A stretch of 36,433 nucleotides of DNA from Streptomycetaceae bacterium (GTDB lineage Bacteria > Actinomycetota > Actinomycetes > Nanopelagicales > Nanopelagicaceae), in contig OMHY01000039.1 in assembly GCA_900298985.1 (NCBI GenBank), positions 1 to 36,433 on the forward strand, in the 5' to 3' direction. Shown here piece after piece: positions 11,511 through 20,240 of the stretch (position 1 is the stretch's first letter; each line of letters begins with the position of its first letter). Both the position numbers and the translations under genes were made by a program. The notes under the pieces are model-generated. The model worked only from the letters and a program-made list of their open reading frames with translations, had not been told where the DNA came from and did no database searches.

Positions 11511-12872
11511 TTATTTTTCTATCCAATTCGCATATTTCAATTCTGATTTTTTTGCACGATACATAGTCTGATCCACTAGGGAAAGAATCTCTGAAATATT
11601 GGAAATGTCCACTTCATCTGGTAAGTCTTTTAATTCCAGGTACCCAATACTTGCTGAAATTGAGAAGTTTTTGTCTGTTAAATAAATTGGGTAAGAGAGT
11701 GTAGATTGAATTTTTTGTACAAATTCATGAGCTGGCTTATCAATATCATTATTCAAAATTAGGAATTCATCTCCACCTAGCCTTACTAATAAGGAATTCT
11801 TTGAAAGTGCTTGTTCAAAACGACTAGCAACTTCTTTTAATACTTGGTCTCCTGCTGCGTGTCCAAAATTATCATTTATTAATTTAAATTCATTGAGATC
11901 AATCAAAAAAACTGCACCACTCTCCTTTAAGTATTTACTACCATCAAGTTGTAAAGTCCTTCGAGTTGCTAAACCTGTCAATTGATCCGTTTGATACTGT
12001 GACAGATTTACTATTTCTTTTTCTTTGTGCCTTAAATTTAACAGAAAAGAAAATATTGGGAAAATGAGAGTAGAACTGAGCAGCAGCATCATTTGAAATT
12101 GAATTTTTAATACTCCCAATAAAATTAAAAGGAATTCGCACCCAGAGATAGCCAGCATTATCGTGGCAGTATAGATTTCATTAAAATGCATAATTTGCCT
12201 AGAATTTTCAGCAAGGGAAAGAGCGATTATCAAAAGCGCTAATAGCCAAAGGTCATCAGAAATTAAGGAATCTTTATTTGAGAAGATAGAAAAGCTATCT
12301 GCAGTTAGAAATATTGCAATGCCAATAAATAGGATTAGTAGATTCCAGGAATTCTTACGAATTGAGTAAAAAAGTGCTATCAGCAGCAATGTGATGTCAT
12401 CTATTAGATTAAAAGAATTATATATACCGATTTGCTTTAAATAGTTGTTGGAAAAATTAGATTGAATTATGACTACAATTAAAGATGGGAAGGCGATAGT
12501 TAATAAAACCCCACTAAGGTAAGTGATACTTTTTTGATTGTAATTTTTAACAAGTTGAGCTGCAATCAGTGGATAAAAAATGAAATAAGAAACATATGAA
12601 ATATTTGGGTTGACCCTAATGCTAAAAACATTATCTAAAGCTGAAAGTATATTTCCCAGGAAATACCCAAAATACCCAAGGAAATAAAGGAGATTTTTTT
12701 GTTTTAAGGGCAAGAAAAATATAGTTAATAACAAGGGGAGAGAGGAATAGATTATTAGATCTGAAAATAAAGGAGAGAGTTTCAAAAATATCTTTGAATA
12801 AAGGTGTAATGCTAAGATTAAAAATGCAATTAGAGCCAAAATACTGTACTTTTTGTCTACTACCCGATTCAT
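11511..12872 (-). CDS. GGDEF diguanylate cyclase with N-terminal multi-TM domain
   Basis: LVRLGGDEFLIL with FLIDLNEFKLINDNFGHAAGDQ; about 290 N-terminal residues strongly hydrophobic. Confidence 0.92.
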   Translation of the reverse strand: MNRVVDKKYSILALIAFLILALHLYSKIFLKLSPLFSDLIIYSSLPLLLTIFFLPLKQKNLLYFLGYFGYFLGNILSALDNVFSIRVNPNISYVSYFIFYPLIAAQLVKNYNQKSITYLSGVLLTIAFPSLIVVIIQSNFSNNYLKQIGIYNSFNLIDDITLLLIALFYSIRKNSWNLLILFIGIAIFLTADSFSIFSNKDSLISDDLWLLALLIIALSLAENSRQIMHFNEIYTATIMLAISGCEFLLILLGVLKIQFQMMLLLSSTLIFPIFSFLLNLRHKEKEIVNLSQYQTDQLTGLATRRTLQLDGSKYLKESGAVFLIDLNEFKLINDNFGHAAGDQVLKEVASRFEQALSKNSLLVRLGGDEFLILNNDIDKPAHEFVQKIQSTLSYPIYLTDKNFSISASIGYLELKDLPDEVDISNISEILSLVDQTMYRAKKSELKYANWIEK

Positions 12873-12908
12873 TAGGAAATGTTAGTTAAACCAAAGAAAA
12901 GAGCAAAT

Positions 12909-13352
12909 ATGCAATCCCCTGATTTTTCCAAGGCAGAAATTTCGCGCAGAAATATTATTTGTACTGCTTTAGCCGCAACCGCCCTAGGCTTTATCCCAGA
13001 AGTTGCACATGCTTCTAACAATGGAATTACACAACTTAAAAGTGGGAAATTGCAAATTGATCTCAAATCCTATCCTGCTCTAAATAAAGCAGGTGGAGCA
13101 TTACAAATTCCACTAAGTGATGGAAGTTCCGTTGCCTTAGTTAGGGTTGGTGCAGCTAAATCTGCATTTTCTGCAATAAATTTGGCATGTACTCATCAAG
13201 GAGTAACAGTGCAAGAAATGGGAAACATGTGGGTTTGCCCAGCACACGGAAGTGAATTCACTCTAGCAGGAAAAGTGGTCCGTGGTCCCGCCCAAGTTAA
13301 TCTACAAAAATATCCGGTACAGGTAAATAAAAATTTTGTGGTTATTGGTTAA
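12909..13352 (+). CDS. Rieske (2Fe-2S) domain protein with putative Tat signal
   Basis: CTHQGVTVQEMGNMWVCPAHGSEF cluster-binding motifs; SRRNIIC twin-arginine; SD aaagaaaagag before 12909 (ORF track start 12879 is an alternative). Confidence 0.88.
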   Translation: MQSPDFSKAEISRRNIICTALAATALGFIPEVAHASNNGITQLKSGKLQIDLKSYPALNKAGGALQIPLSDGSSVALVRVGAAKSAFSAINLACTHQGVTVQEMGNMWVCPAHGSEFTLAGKVVRGPAQVNLQKYPVQVNKNFVVIG

Positions 13353-13363
13353 TAAATTTAGTT

Positions 13364-13395
13364 AAAAAAACTCCCAATTGCTTGGGAGTTTTTTT
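13364..13395. terminator. Bidirectional Rho-independent terminator between convergent Rieske and secreted-protein genes
   Basis: AAAAAAACTCCCAA-ttgc-TTGGGAGTTTTTTT, 14-bp perfect stem flanked by A- and T-runs. Confidence 0.92.
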
Positions 13396-13408
13396 ATTAT
13401 TAAATTTA

Positions 13409-14011
13409 CTATTTCTTGCAAGTAGTAGTAACGAGACTCTTTGCTTGATCTAGATTTCCAATAGCGTCAGTAGCAGAGGATTGGGCATTCTTAATTGCAT
13501 TTTGATATGAGGAAATTGCTGTTTGGTTTCTAGCTATTGCTTTTGCATAATTTGCCAGAGCACCTTGCGCAAGTTTTACCGTTGCATTTGGATTAGTTTG
13601 TTGGGAAGGATTTTTTGCTAAATAAGCATTTAACTCAGTAGTTAATTTTGTTGCCTTATCTTGCCAAGTCGAATTTTTAGTAGTCAAATCTGTAATCTTG
13701 GAATTGAAATTATCAACGGTGGAATTTATAGAAGCATTAATACTGTCCAAGGAAGATTTTGCAGAGTTGTATGACTTAATAGCTGTAATGCAGCCTGTTG
13801 AAGCCCAAATTAAAACACCAGTTGATGAGGCAGTGTTCTTAGTACAAACAACTGATTTTCCACCAACTACTGCTTTTTGACCGGCGGTAGTACAACTCCC
13901 ACCTACCTTACCTGCTGCCTGAGCAGCAGAGGAATTCAATACCACTCCAGATAACGATAATCCAGCCACTAGTGATAAAGAGGCTATCTTCTTATTACTT
14001 AGAAATTTCAT
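13409..14011 (-). CDS. Secreted coiled-coil protein with N-terminal paired-Cys module
   Basis: Signal peptide MKFLSNKKIASLSLVAGLSLSGVVLNSSAAQA; GGSCTTAGQKAVVGGKSVVCTKN...LIW; helical Asn/Ser/Thr-rich remainder; ATG at 14011 preferred over GTG 14020 because of SD aggtgg. Confidence 0.7.
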   Translation of the reverse strand: MKFLSNKKIASLSLVAGLSLSGVVLNSSAAQAAGKVGGSCTTAGQKAVVGGKSVVCTKNTASSTGVLIWASTGCITAIKSYNSAKSSLDSINASINSTVDNFNSKITDLTTKNSTWQDKATKLTTELNAYLAKNPSQQTNPNATVKLAQGALANYAKAIARNQTAISSYQNAIKNAQSSATDAIGNLDQAKSLVTTTCKK

Positions 14012-14223
14012 ATTTTCCACCTAATTTATTTGTACTTTCTTGGCAGTAATGTTTTGTTACATTAAGAACCCTAGACTACCCAATTTTATATGAACCTAAC
14101 TGTCAATTCGGCTCGGAAAGGTAGAAATACACTCAAAATTAACTGGGAATAGGGTTATATATGTCCGAATCCTTGGTTTTGTAAGAAATCTGGTCTCAAG
14201 GTAATCTAATTTAAATACTTTTT

Positions 14224-14296
14224 GTCCTAGTAGCTCAGTGGATAGAGCAACCGCCTCCTAAGCGGTAGGTCGCAGGTTCAACTCCCGCCTAGGACG
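14224..14296 (+). tRNA. tRNA-Arg (anticodon CCT)
   Basis: Cloverleaf by eye: GTCCTAG/CTAGGAC acceptor, GCTC/GAGC D-arm, ACCGC-CTCCTAA-GCGGT anticodon arm, GCAGG-TTCAACT-CCCGC T-arm. Confidence 0.95.
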
Positions 14297-14305
14297 CTTA
14301 CTTTC

Positions 14306-15151
14306 TTATTTTTTAAATACCACCGTTCTATTTCCCACGATAAAAATTCGATCTTGAGCATAATTTTGTACCGCCCTAGAAAGAACTCTTCTTTCTATAT
14401 CTCGACCAATAGCAACTAATTCCTCTGGCAAACAGGAATGGGTAACATTTTCTACATCTTGTTCAATGATTGGACCCTCATCAAGATCACTTGTTACAAA
14501 ATGTGCGGTGGCTCCAATTAGTTTAACTCCTCTTTCATATGCTTGGTGATAAGGCTTAGCACCTTTAAAACCAGGCAAAAAGGAATGATGAATATTTATG
14601 ATTCTCCCGGAAAATTCTTTACAAAATTCCGATGACAAAATTTGCATATATCTAGCTAGAATAATGAAATCAATTTTTTCTGATTCAATTATTTCACGCA
14701 TTTTTATTTCCGAGTTTAGTTTAGAGTTTTCATCATTTATTGGTAGAAAATAAAAATTCGTGTCATGACCCTCTGTTTCATTTGATAAATCCTCCCGATT
14801 AGAGGCAACCGCTACAATATCAATATCTAACTCACCAATTTCTTCTAAATATAATAAATCATGCAAGCAATGTGCTTCTTTTGTAACTAAAACCAAGGCC
14901 CGCTTCTTTTTTGTATTTTCTCTAATTTGAAAATCTGCATTAAATTGCGCCAAGCATTTAGAGATTTCAAGTTTTACTTCTTCAATATTTTTTGTAATTT
15001 CAAATCCTGTGCGCATTACAAAGGTATTGGTAAGTGGATCAGTAAATTGTTGATTTTCAATAATATTCCCACCGGAATTAAAAATTGTGCCAGTAAGTGC
15101 ATTCACTATCCCCGGGCGATCTGCGCAACTAAGGGTTACTATTAATTCCAC
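14306..15151 (-). CDS. purU: Formyltetrahydrofolate deformylase
   Basis: ACT domain LIVTLSCADRPGIVNALTG plus formyltransferase IDFIILARYMQILSSEF, INIHHSFLPGFKGAKPYHQAYERGVKLIGATAHFV; GTG at 15151 preferred over the ORF-track start 15229, which overlaps the upstream gene. Confidence 0.93.
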   Translation of the reverse strand: MELIVTLSCADRPGIVNALTGTIFNSGGNIIENQQFTDPLTNTFVMRTGFEITKNIEEVKLEISKCLAQFNADFQIRENTKKKRALVLVTKEAHCLHDLLYLEEIGELDIDIVAVASNREDLSNETEGHDTNFYFLPINDENSKLNSEIKMREIIESEKIDFIILARYMQILSSEFCKEFSGRIINIHHSFLPGFKGAKPYHQAYERGVKLIGATAHFVTSDLDEGPIIEQDVENVTHSCLPEELVAIGRDIERRVLSRAVQNYAQDRIFIVGNRTVVFKK

Positions 15152-15157
15152 CAGTAG

Positions 15158-15163
15158 ATTGTA
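15158..15163 (-). promoter_or_regulatory. -10-like hexamer, leaderless promoter of purU
   Basis: TACAAT (minus strand), 6-nt spacer (ctactg), GTG 15151. Confidence 0.6.
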
Positions 15164-15170
15164 GGGGTGA

Positions 15171-17270
15171 CTAATGCTTAACTGTAAATTTCTGTAATTT
15201 TTTAGGTGCCCACCAATTTGCTTCTCCAAATACCCGCATTAATGCCGGTACTAATAAGGCTCTAATAATTGTGGCATCTACCAATATAGCTACCGCTACA
15301 CCAAATCCCATCATTTTGATCATAGTCACTTTGCTAGTTAGAAAAGCCGCAAATACTACCGCTAATAATCCGGCAGCAGCGGTAATAATTCTGGCAGATC
15401 TTTGAACTCCTTTAATTACCGCAAAGGTGTTATCTCTACCTAAATCATGTTCCTCTTTAATTCGAGATAGAAGAAATACTTCATAATCCATTGATAAACC
15501 AAAAGCGACCACAATTATCAATACTAAAATCGATGTATCGACCGATCCCACATTTGTAAATTTTCCAACTAGGAAATGTAAATGGTTAGATACAAAAACA
15601 TAACTAATTGCACCTAACATCGATACTAGTGAAAAATAATTCAATATGACAGCTTTTATAGGCAATATAATCGAACCGGTAAAAACAAAAAGCAGGAGTG
15701 CGGTACCAAGTGAAATCCAAAGTAATGCCCAAGGCATGTCATGAGCAATAGATTCTTGGCTATCGGTATAACTTGCTGCAGCTCCGCCAATTAATGGATT
15801 CAAATCTGTTTTAATTTTACTAATTTTATCTATTAAATTTTGTCCCTGTCCCGATCTAGGTGGAACATTTTCAATTGCTTGAATTCGAAGCACATTATTA
15901 ACTAATTGAGGTTGTCCAAATCCAACAATCTCCGGAATGCTTTTAATATTAGATAAATAATCAATCAATTTCGGATCGTTTGGGTTAGTAAATTTAGGAA
16001 ATATAATTTCTATTGGATTACCGGCAACACTTGGAAATCTATCAGCCATTAACTGTGTAGAAAAAGCAACTTTGTCATTTGCTGGCAATGTTCTAGCATC
16101 TACTTGAGAGAATTTAATTTTGGTTGCAGGAAAAGAAATCAATGCAAGTATTGCAATAGTAATCATAATTACTGGAAGTGGACGTCGCATTACATATTTA
16201 GCAATCTTTGACCAAGCTCCTTCTTCTTTGATCATTTTAATATTTTTTCTAATTAAACCTTTATCTACTTTATCTCCCAATATTGCCAGGAGAGCAGGCA
16301 GTGGAAAAATTGAAGCAATAATTGCCATTGCTATTACTGAAATTCCAGCATAACCAAAGGATTTTAAGAAATCTAAATGAAATAAAGTAAGAGAAGCTAA
16401 TGAAATAATAACTGTTACCCCAGAGAAAAAGACTGTTTTCCCTGCAGTTCGCACAGTGTTATTTACAGCCTGGTATTTATTTATTCCACTAGCTAGTTCC
16501 TCCCGAAATCTATTTACTATTAGTAATGCATAATCAATGCCTAAACCCAGGCCCATTCCAGTTACTAAGTTAAGTGCAAATACACTGACATTTGATGAAA
16601 AACTAATTAGGTAAAGTACAAAAAGAGCTCCCAGAATTGAAAAAATTCCAATTATTAATGGCGTGGAAGAAGCAACTAAAGCACCAAAGACAATAAGTAA
16701 GAGCAAGAAAGTTAAAGGAACTGAAACACTTTCTGCAATTCTTAAATCATCTGCAATTTGTTTACTAACTTCATAACTGAATGCCCCCAAGCCACTAACA
16801 TATATCTGAAAACCATAATGTTGACCATAGAATTTGTGAAGTATATTTTCTGACATACTTTTATCTAAAGTCGGATCGGCATTTTTACCATATACAAACA
16901 GGTAAGTAGTTTTATGATCTGGGGATGCCATTAAGCTAAGCTTTCCAGAACTCCAATAAGATAAAGTTTTTACCACTCCAGGTTGAGATGTTATTTCTTT
17001 TTCTAATTTAGCGGCATTTTGAGCGACTAGTGGATCATCAATAGATTTTCCAGCATCTAGAGCTATTACCACTGCTGGATCGGTATCATGAAATACATTT
17101 TTCAAATATTGGTTAACTTTTATGGAATCACTACCATTGGCAAAATAGCCACCAGAGGTCATTTTCGGAATTACTAAGGAACCCAATCCGCCTAATAATA
17201 GAAATAAAATTAGGGATGAAATTAGAATTGCCCAACGATATTTAGTGATAAACCTTCCAAGGAAATTCAC
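15171..17270 (-). CDS. MMPL/RND family transporter
   Basis: 699 aa, two RND repeats; GLGIDYALLIVNRFREEL and GLSMDYEVFLLSRIKEEHD. Confidence 0.93.
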   Translation of the reverse strand: MNFLGRFITKYRWAILISSLILFLLLGGLGSLVIPKMTSGGYFANGSDSIKVNQYLKNVFHDTDPAVVIALDAGKSIDDPLVAQNAAKLEKEITSQPGVVKTLSYWSSGKLSLMASPDHKTTYLFVYGKNADPTLDKSMSENILHKFYGQHYGFQIYVSGLGAFSYEVSKQIADDLRIAESVSVPLTFLLLLIVFGALVASSTPLIIGIFSILGALFVLYLISFSSNVSVFALNLVTGMGLGLGIDYALLIVNRFREELASGINKYQAVNNTVRTAGKTVFFSGVTVIISLASLTLFHLDFLKSFGYAGISVIAMAIIASIFPLPALLAILGDKVDKGLIRKNIKMIKEEGAWSKIAKYVMRRPLPVIMITIAILALISFPATKIKFSQVDARTLPANDKVAFSTQLMADRFPSVAGNPIEIIFPKFTNPNDPKLIDYLSNIKSIPEIVGFGQPQLVNNVLRIQAIENVPPRSGQGQNLIDKISKIKTDLNPLIGGAAASYTDSQESIAHDMPWALLWISLGTALLLFVFTGSIILPIKAVILNYFSLVSMLGAISYVFVSNHLHFLVGKFTNVGSVDTSILVLIIVVAFGLSMDYEVFLLSRIKEEHDLGRDNTFAVIKGVQRSARIITAAAGLLAVVFAAFLTSKVTMIKMMGFGVAVAILVDATIIRALLVPALMRVFGEANWWAPKKLQKFTVKH

Positions 17271-17285
17271 GAGTACAATCTTTCC

Positions 17286-17405
17286 ATGTCTAAGCCAAAC
17301 TTGCTGCCAAATGATTCTGACTCAGAACGGGACCCGAGAGAGGATGAATCAAACAAAGAAAAAGAGGAGCGCATCTTAAAAGAACGCCCTCCACATCATG
17401 GCTGA
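17286..17405 (+). CDS. Putative 39-aa charged small protein (not in ORF track)
   Basis: ATG at 17286: MSKPNLLPNDSDSERDPREDESNKEKEERILKERPPHHG*; TACAAT -10-like hexamer 6 nt upstream (leaderless arrangement). Confidence 0.45.
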   Translation: MSKPNLLPNDSDSERDPREDESNKEKEERILKERPPHHG

Positions 17406-17605
17406 GTTGAATTTTGGGAATCTTTTTGAGGCCGGGAATCTGTTCGATAAAAACCACTGCCCTTGAAAACAACACCTACATTTGAGAAAACCTTATTTAC
17501 GGGTCCATTACAGGTAGGGCAATTAGAAAGTGATGGTCCATTAAGTGAGGCAACAACTTCAAAAACTTTCTCACACTTTTTGCATTGGTACTCATAACGA
17601 GGCAT
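17396..17605 (-). CDS. FmdB family zinc-ribbon protein
   Basis: MPRYEYQCKKCEKVFEVVASLNGPSLSNCPTCNGPVNKVFS with two CxxC motifs. Confidence 0.93.
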   Translation of the reverse strand: MPRYEYQCKKCEKVFEVVASLNGPSLSNCPTCNGPVNKVFSNVGVVFKGSGFYRTDSRPQKDSQNSTQP

Positions 17606-17611
17606 AGCGTT

Positions 17612-17617
17612 ATTATA
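17612..17617 (-). promoter_or_regulatory. -10-like hexamer, leaderless promoter of the FmdB-like gene
   Basis: Consensus TATAAT (minus strand), 6-nt spacer (aacgct), ATG 17605. Confidence 0.65.
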
Positions 17618-17696
17618 TTTTCTAATTTCTCTAGGCGCTAATTGATTAATTGCCGACTATGCTTGTACCAGTAAAAATTGGAACTTAAGGAAATAA

Positions 17697-18356
17697 ATGA
17701 ATAAATTTCTCCGAACAAATCTGGCAATCACTCTGATAGCCATTCCATTATTAAGCACAACCTTGCTCACTTTAGGAGCTGGAATAGCTAATGCTAATTC
17801 CATTATTACCTCTACCCCTAGTGCAAATGCAGTCTTAAATACAACTCCAAATATTGTGACACTCCAACTGCAAACAGCATTGAACCAAACTGGAAGCACT
17901 TTGAGCGTATTAGATCCAAGTGGCAACGAAGTAGATGATAGATCTGTAACTATCAATGGAACCACTATTGCAGTTGGTATGCAACAACTTACTGCAACTG
18001 GCAATTACACAGTTAACTATGCTTTATTTTCCGATATTGATCAACCATTAATTGGCTCTTATCAATTTACCTTTAATTCTCCGGGAAATATTAGCAGCAG
18101 TAACTCAAATACCAACACTTCTAGTAGCAATAATTCAAACAGTAATAGTTCAAACAATTCTTCAAACAATTCCTCTAACAGTACTCAAAGTAATTCAACC
18201 AGCAATACCAAGACTAATTCTAGTCAAAGCACTAATCTAAATAATTCTCTCAGTAGTGGTAATACTTTTATTTATATTTTGATGGGCAGTGCTTTATTTG
18301 TTTTAATCTTGTTGCTTTGGTATACCTATTTCTTAATTAAAAAAGCACGGAGATAA
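17697..18356 (+). CDS. CopC-like domain protein with Ser/Asn-rich linker and C-terminal TM anchor
   Basis: Signal peptide ending ANA; SIITSTPSANAVLNTTPNIVTLQLQ... and IGSYQFTF resemble the CopC fold; hydrophobic IYILMGSALFVLILLLWYTYFLIKKARR tail. Confidence 0.78.
   Translation: MNKFLRTNLAITLIAIPLLSTTLLTLGAGIANANSIITSTPSANAVLNTTPNIVTLQLQTALNQTGSTLSVLDPSGNEVDDRSVTINGTTIAVGMQQLTATGNYTVNYALFSDIDQPLIGSYQFTFNSPGNISSSNSNTNTSSSNNSNSNSSNNSSNNSSNSTQSNSTSNTKTNSSQSTNLNNSLSSGNTFIYILMGSALFVLILLLWYTYFLIKKARR
18085..18250 (+). repeat. Low-complexity Ser/Asn/Thr-coding tract (linker of CopC-like protein)
   Basis: ISSSNSNTNTSSSNNSNSNSSNNSSNNSSNSTQSNSTSNTKTNSSQSTNLNNSLSSG encoded by varied aat/aac/agt/tca/tct codons. 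Confidence 0.85.
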
Positions 18357-18371
18357 AACAGGCCCTTATAG

Positions 18372-20240
18372 ATGTTTTTAAAATCTGACCAAATCCATAT
18401 CTTTCTCTCTGGAAATAACACCTATTTAGTATTGCAAGCAATTTTTCATATTTTTACTTATCTGGTTGCGGCGCTTGCAATTGGGAATTTTTTATTAAGA
18501 ATATTTTTCATCTCAAATGAAGATGGAAAAATAAAATCAAGCAAGACTAGGTTGAATTATCTATTAATTGCCTGGCTAATTTCCCAAATTTGCTATTTGG
18601 TTTTTCAAATTGCATTACTTTTTCAAGTTAATTTCCTACAAAGTTTCAACCCAACTAACTTTTCGCCATTTCTTTCTCAATCTGGATTAGGTGAATCTGA
18701 GTTACTCTCGTTGATTTCAACTTTTTTTGCAATTCTATTAATTAATTTGAGCGACAAAATAATTAATAATTTCTTTGGCTTTTTATTTTCATTGTTAGCG
18801 GCCATTTCACCTACGTTTCAATCTCATTCCACATCTTTATCTAACCATGAGTTAGCTCAGGGATCTCTAGTGATCCATGTATTGAGTTTTCTACTTTGGA
18901 TCGGAGTTTTATTTGCTGGGATATCATTGAATCAATCCGAATTAGAAAAAGTTATAGGTAAAATTAGTGTAATTTCCTGGTGGGCTGCGATTTCAGTTGT
19001 GATTACTGGAGTGATAAACACAGTATTGAGATTGCCTGGCCTGAATTCGTGGAAAACACTTTATGCGCTTTTGATTATTGGGAAAATCATGATCACTATT
19101 TTTATGTTGGGATTTGGCTGGGCAGCGCGGAAAAAATTAAAGGAGAAATTAATACCAGCAAAAAGAGAGATTTTCTGGGAATTTTTACTTGCTTTAACTG
19201 TAATTACATTAGGGGGTTGGTTGAATTCTACAAATCCGCCAACTCCAACTAGATTATTTGAACCTGCTCCAGGATATTTAATAACTGGAATTAATCCACC
19301 TCCAGCTCCAAATTTGTTTCACTTATTATTTTCTTTTAATTTGGACGGTCTGTTTTTTGGTTTGTTTGTATTTGTCGGACTGTTATATTTCAAAGGAACT
19401 AGAACGCTAAAGGTTCGGGGAATAATTTGGCCAAAATATCGCATCATATGCTTTGTAGGCGGCTGGATTTTAGGAATTTATACAACTTGCGGGGGCCTTT
19501 CAATTTATGCACATTATTCTTTTGCCTACCACATGATTGCACATATGTTTTTTGGCATGGGAGTTCCCATACTTTGGAGTTTAAGTGCACCGATTACATT
19601 AGCATTAAGGACCTTGCCTGCTGGTTTAGAAAAAGATTCCTGGGGTCCAAGGCAAATTCTTAGTAAAATTCTTAATTCAAAATATGTGCAATTTATTACT
19701 AATCCAATAGTGGCACTTGGAATATTAGATGGCTCTTTATTTGCTTTATATTTCACCCCTCTTTTTGGGAATTTAATGAGTAGTCATACCGGACATTTCC
19801 TGATGAATTTACATTTCTTATTGGCCGGTATGTTATTTTTCTATCTGATTATTGGGATTGATCCAAATCCACATCCAGTTCCTTTTATTGGCAGAATTGT
19901 TTTGCTAGGAGCTGCTATGAGTATTCATTCTTTCTTTTCCATTGCAATTTTATCCTCCACTTCTTTGATGGATCATGGGTATTTTGCATCCTTAAGTAAT
20001 CCATGGCTGGGCAACTTATTAAACGATCAACATTCGGCAGGAGCAATTGGTTGGGCTTTGAGTGATTTACCAATTCTCTTTGCTTTGATTGCTACCTTTA
20101 TTCAGTGGGTGCGGGAAGATAAAAAAGAGACAATTCGAATAGAAAGAAAATCAAAATTAGCTCATGATTTGGGCCAAGATGATGATTTAGACAAATTCAA
20201 TAAATATTTGTCCAATCTTTCCAAAAAGAATTTAGATTAG
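18372..20240 (+). CDS. Fused CopD-like / CtaG cytochrome c oxidase assembly membrane protein
   Basis: 622 aa polytopic; C-terminal half YAHYSFAYHMIAHMFFGMGVPILWSLSAPITLALRTLP, SHTGHFLMNLHFLLAGMLFFYLIIGIDPNP, DQHSAGAIGW typical of CtaG. Confidence 0.88.
   Translation: MFLKSDQIHIFLSGNNTYLVLQAIFHIFTYLVAALAIGNFLLRIFFISNEDGKIKSSKTRLNYLLIAWLISQICYLVFQIALLFQVNFLQSFNPTNFSPFLSQSGLGESELLSLISTFFAILLINLSDKIINNFFGFLFSLLAAISPTFQSHSTSLSNHELAQGSLVIHVLSFLLWIGVLFAGISLNQSELEKVIGKISVISWWAAISVVITGVINTVLRLPGLNSWKTLYALLIIGKIMITIFMLGFGWAARKKLKEKLIPAKREIFWEFLLALTVITLGGWLNSTNPPTPTRLFEPAPGYLITGINPPPAPNLFHLLFSFNLDGLFFGLFVFVGLLYFKGTRTLKVRGIIWPKYRIICFVGGWILGIYTTCGGLSIYAHYSFAYHMIAHMFFGMGVPILWSLSAPITLALRTLPAGLEKDSWGPRQILSKILNSKYVQFITNPIVALGILDGSLFALYFTPLFGNLMSSHTGHFLMNLHFLLAGMLFFYLIIGIDPNPHPVPFIGRIVLLGAAMSIHSFFSIAILSSTSLMDHGYFASLSNPWLGNLLNDQHSAGAIGWALSDLPILFALIATFIQWVREDKKETIRIERKSKLAHDLGQDDDLDKFNKYLSNLSKKNLD

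Noticed and set aside
12879-12908. Upstream ATG for the Rieske protein (track start 12879)
   Set aside because: The first codons coincide with the putative -10 (TAACAT) of the divergent GGDEF gene; ATG 12909 has a better SD and a normal Tat n-region, though 12879 cannot be excluded.
17290-17475. 61-aa minus-strand ORF next to FmdB
   Set aside because: Largely overlaps fmdB in another frame and the plus-strand small ORF; no start signal seen.
18085-18250. Possible DNA tandem repeat or CRISPR-like array
   Set aside because: Periodicity is at the amino-acid (Ser/Asn) level with varied codons; no regular repeat-spacer spacing.
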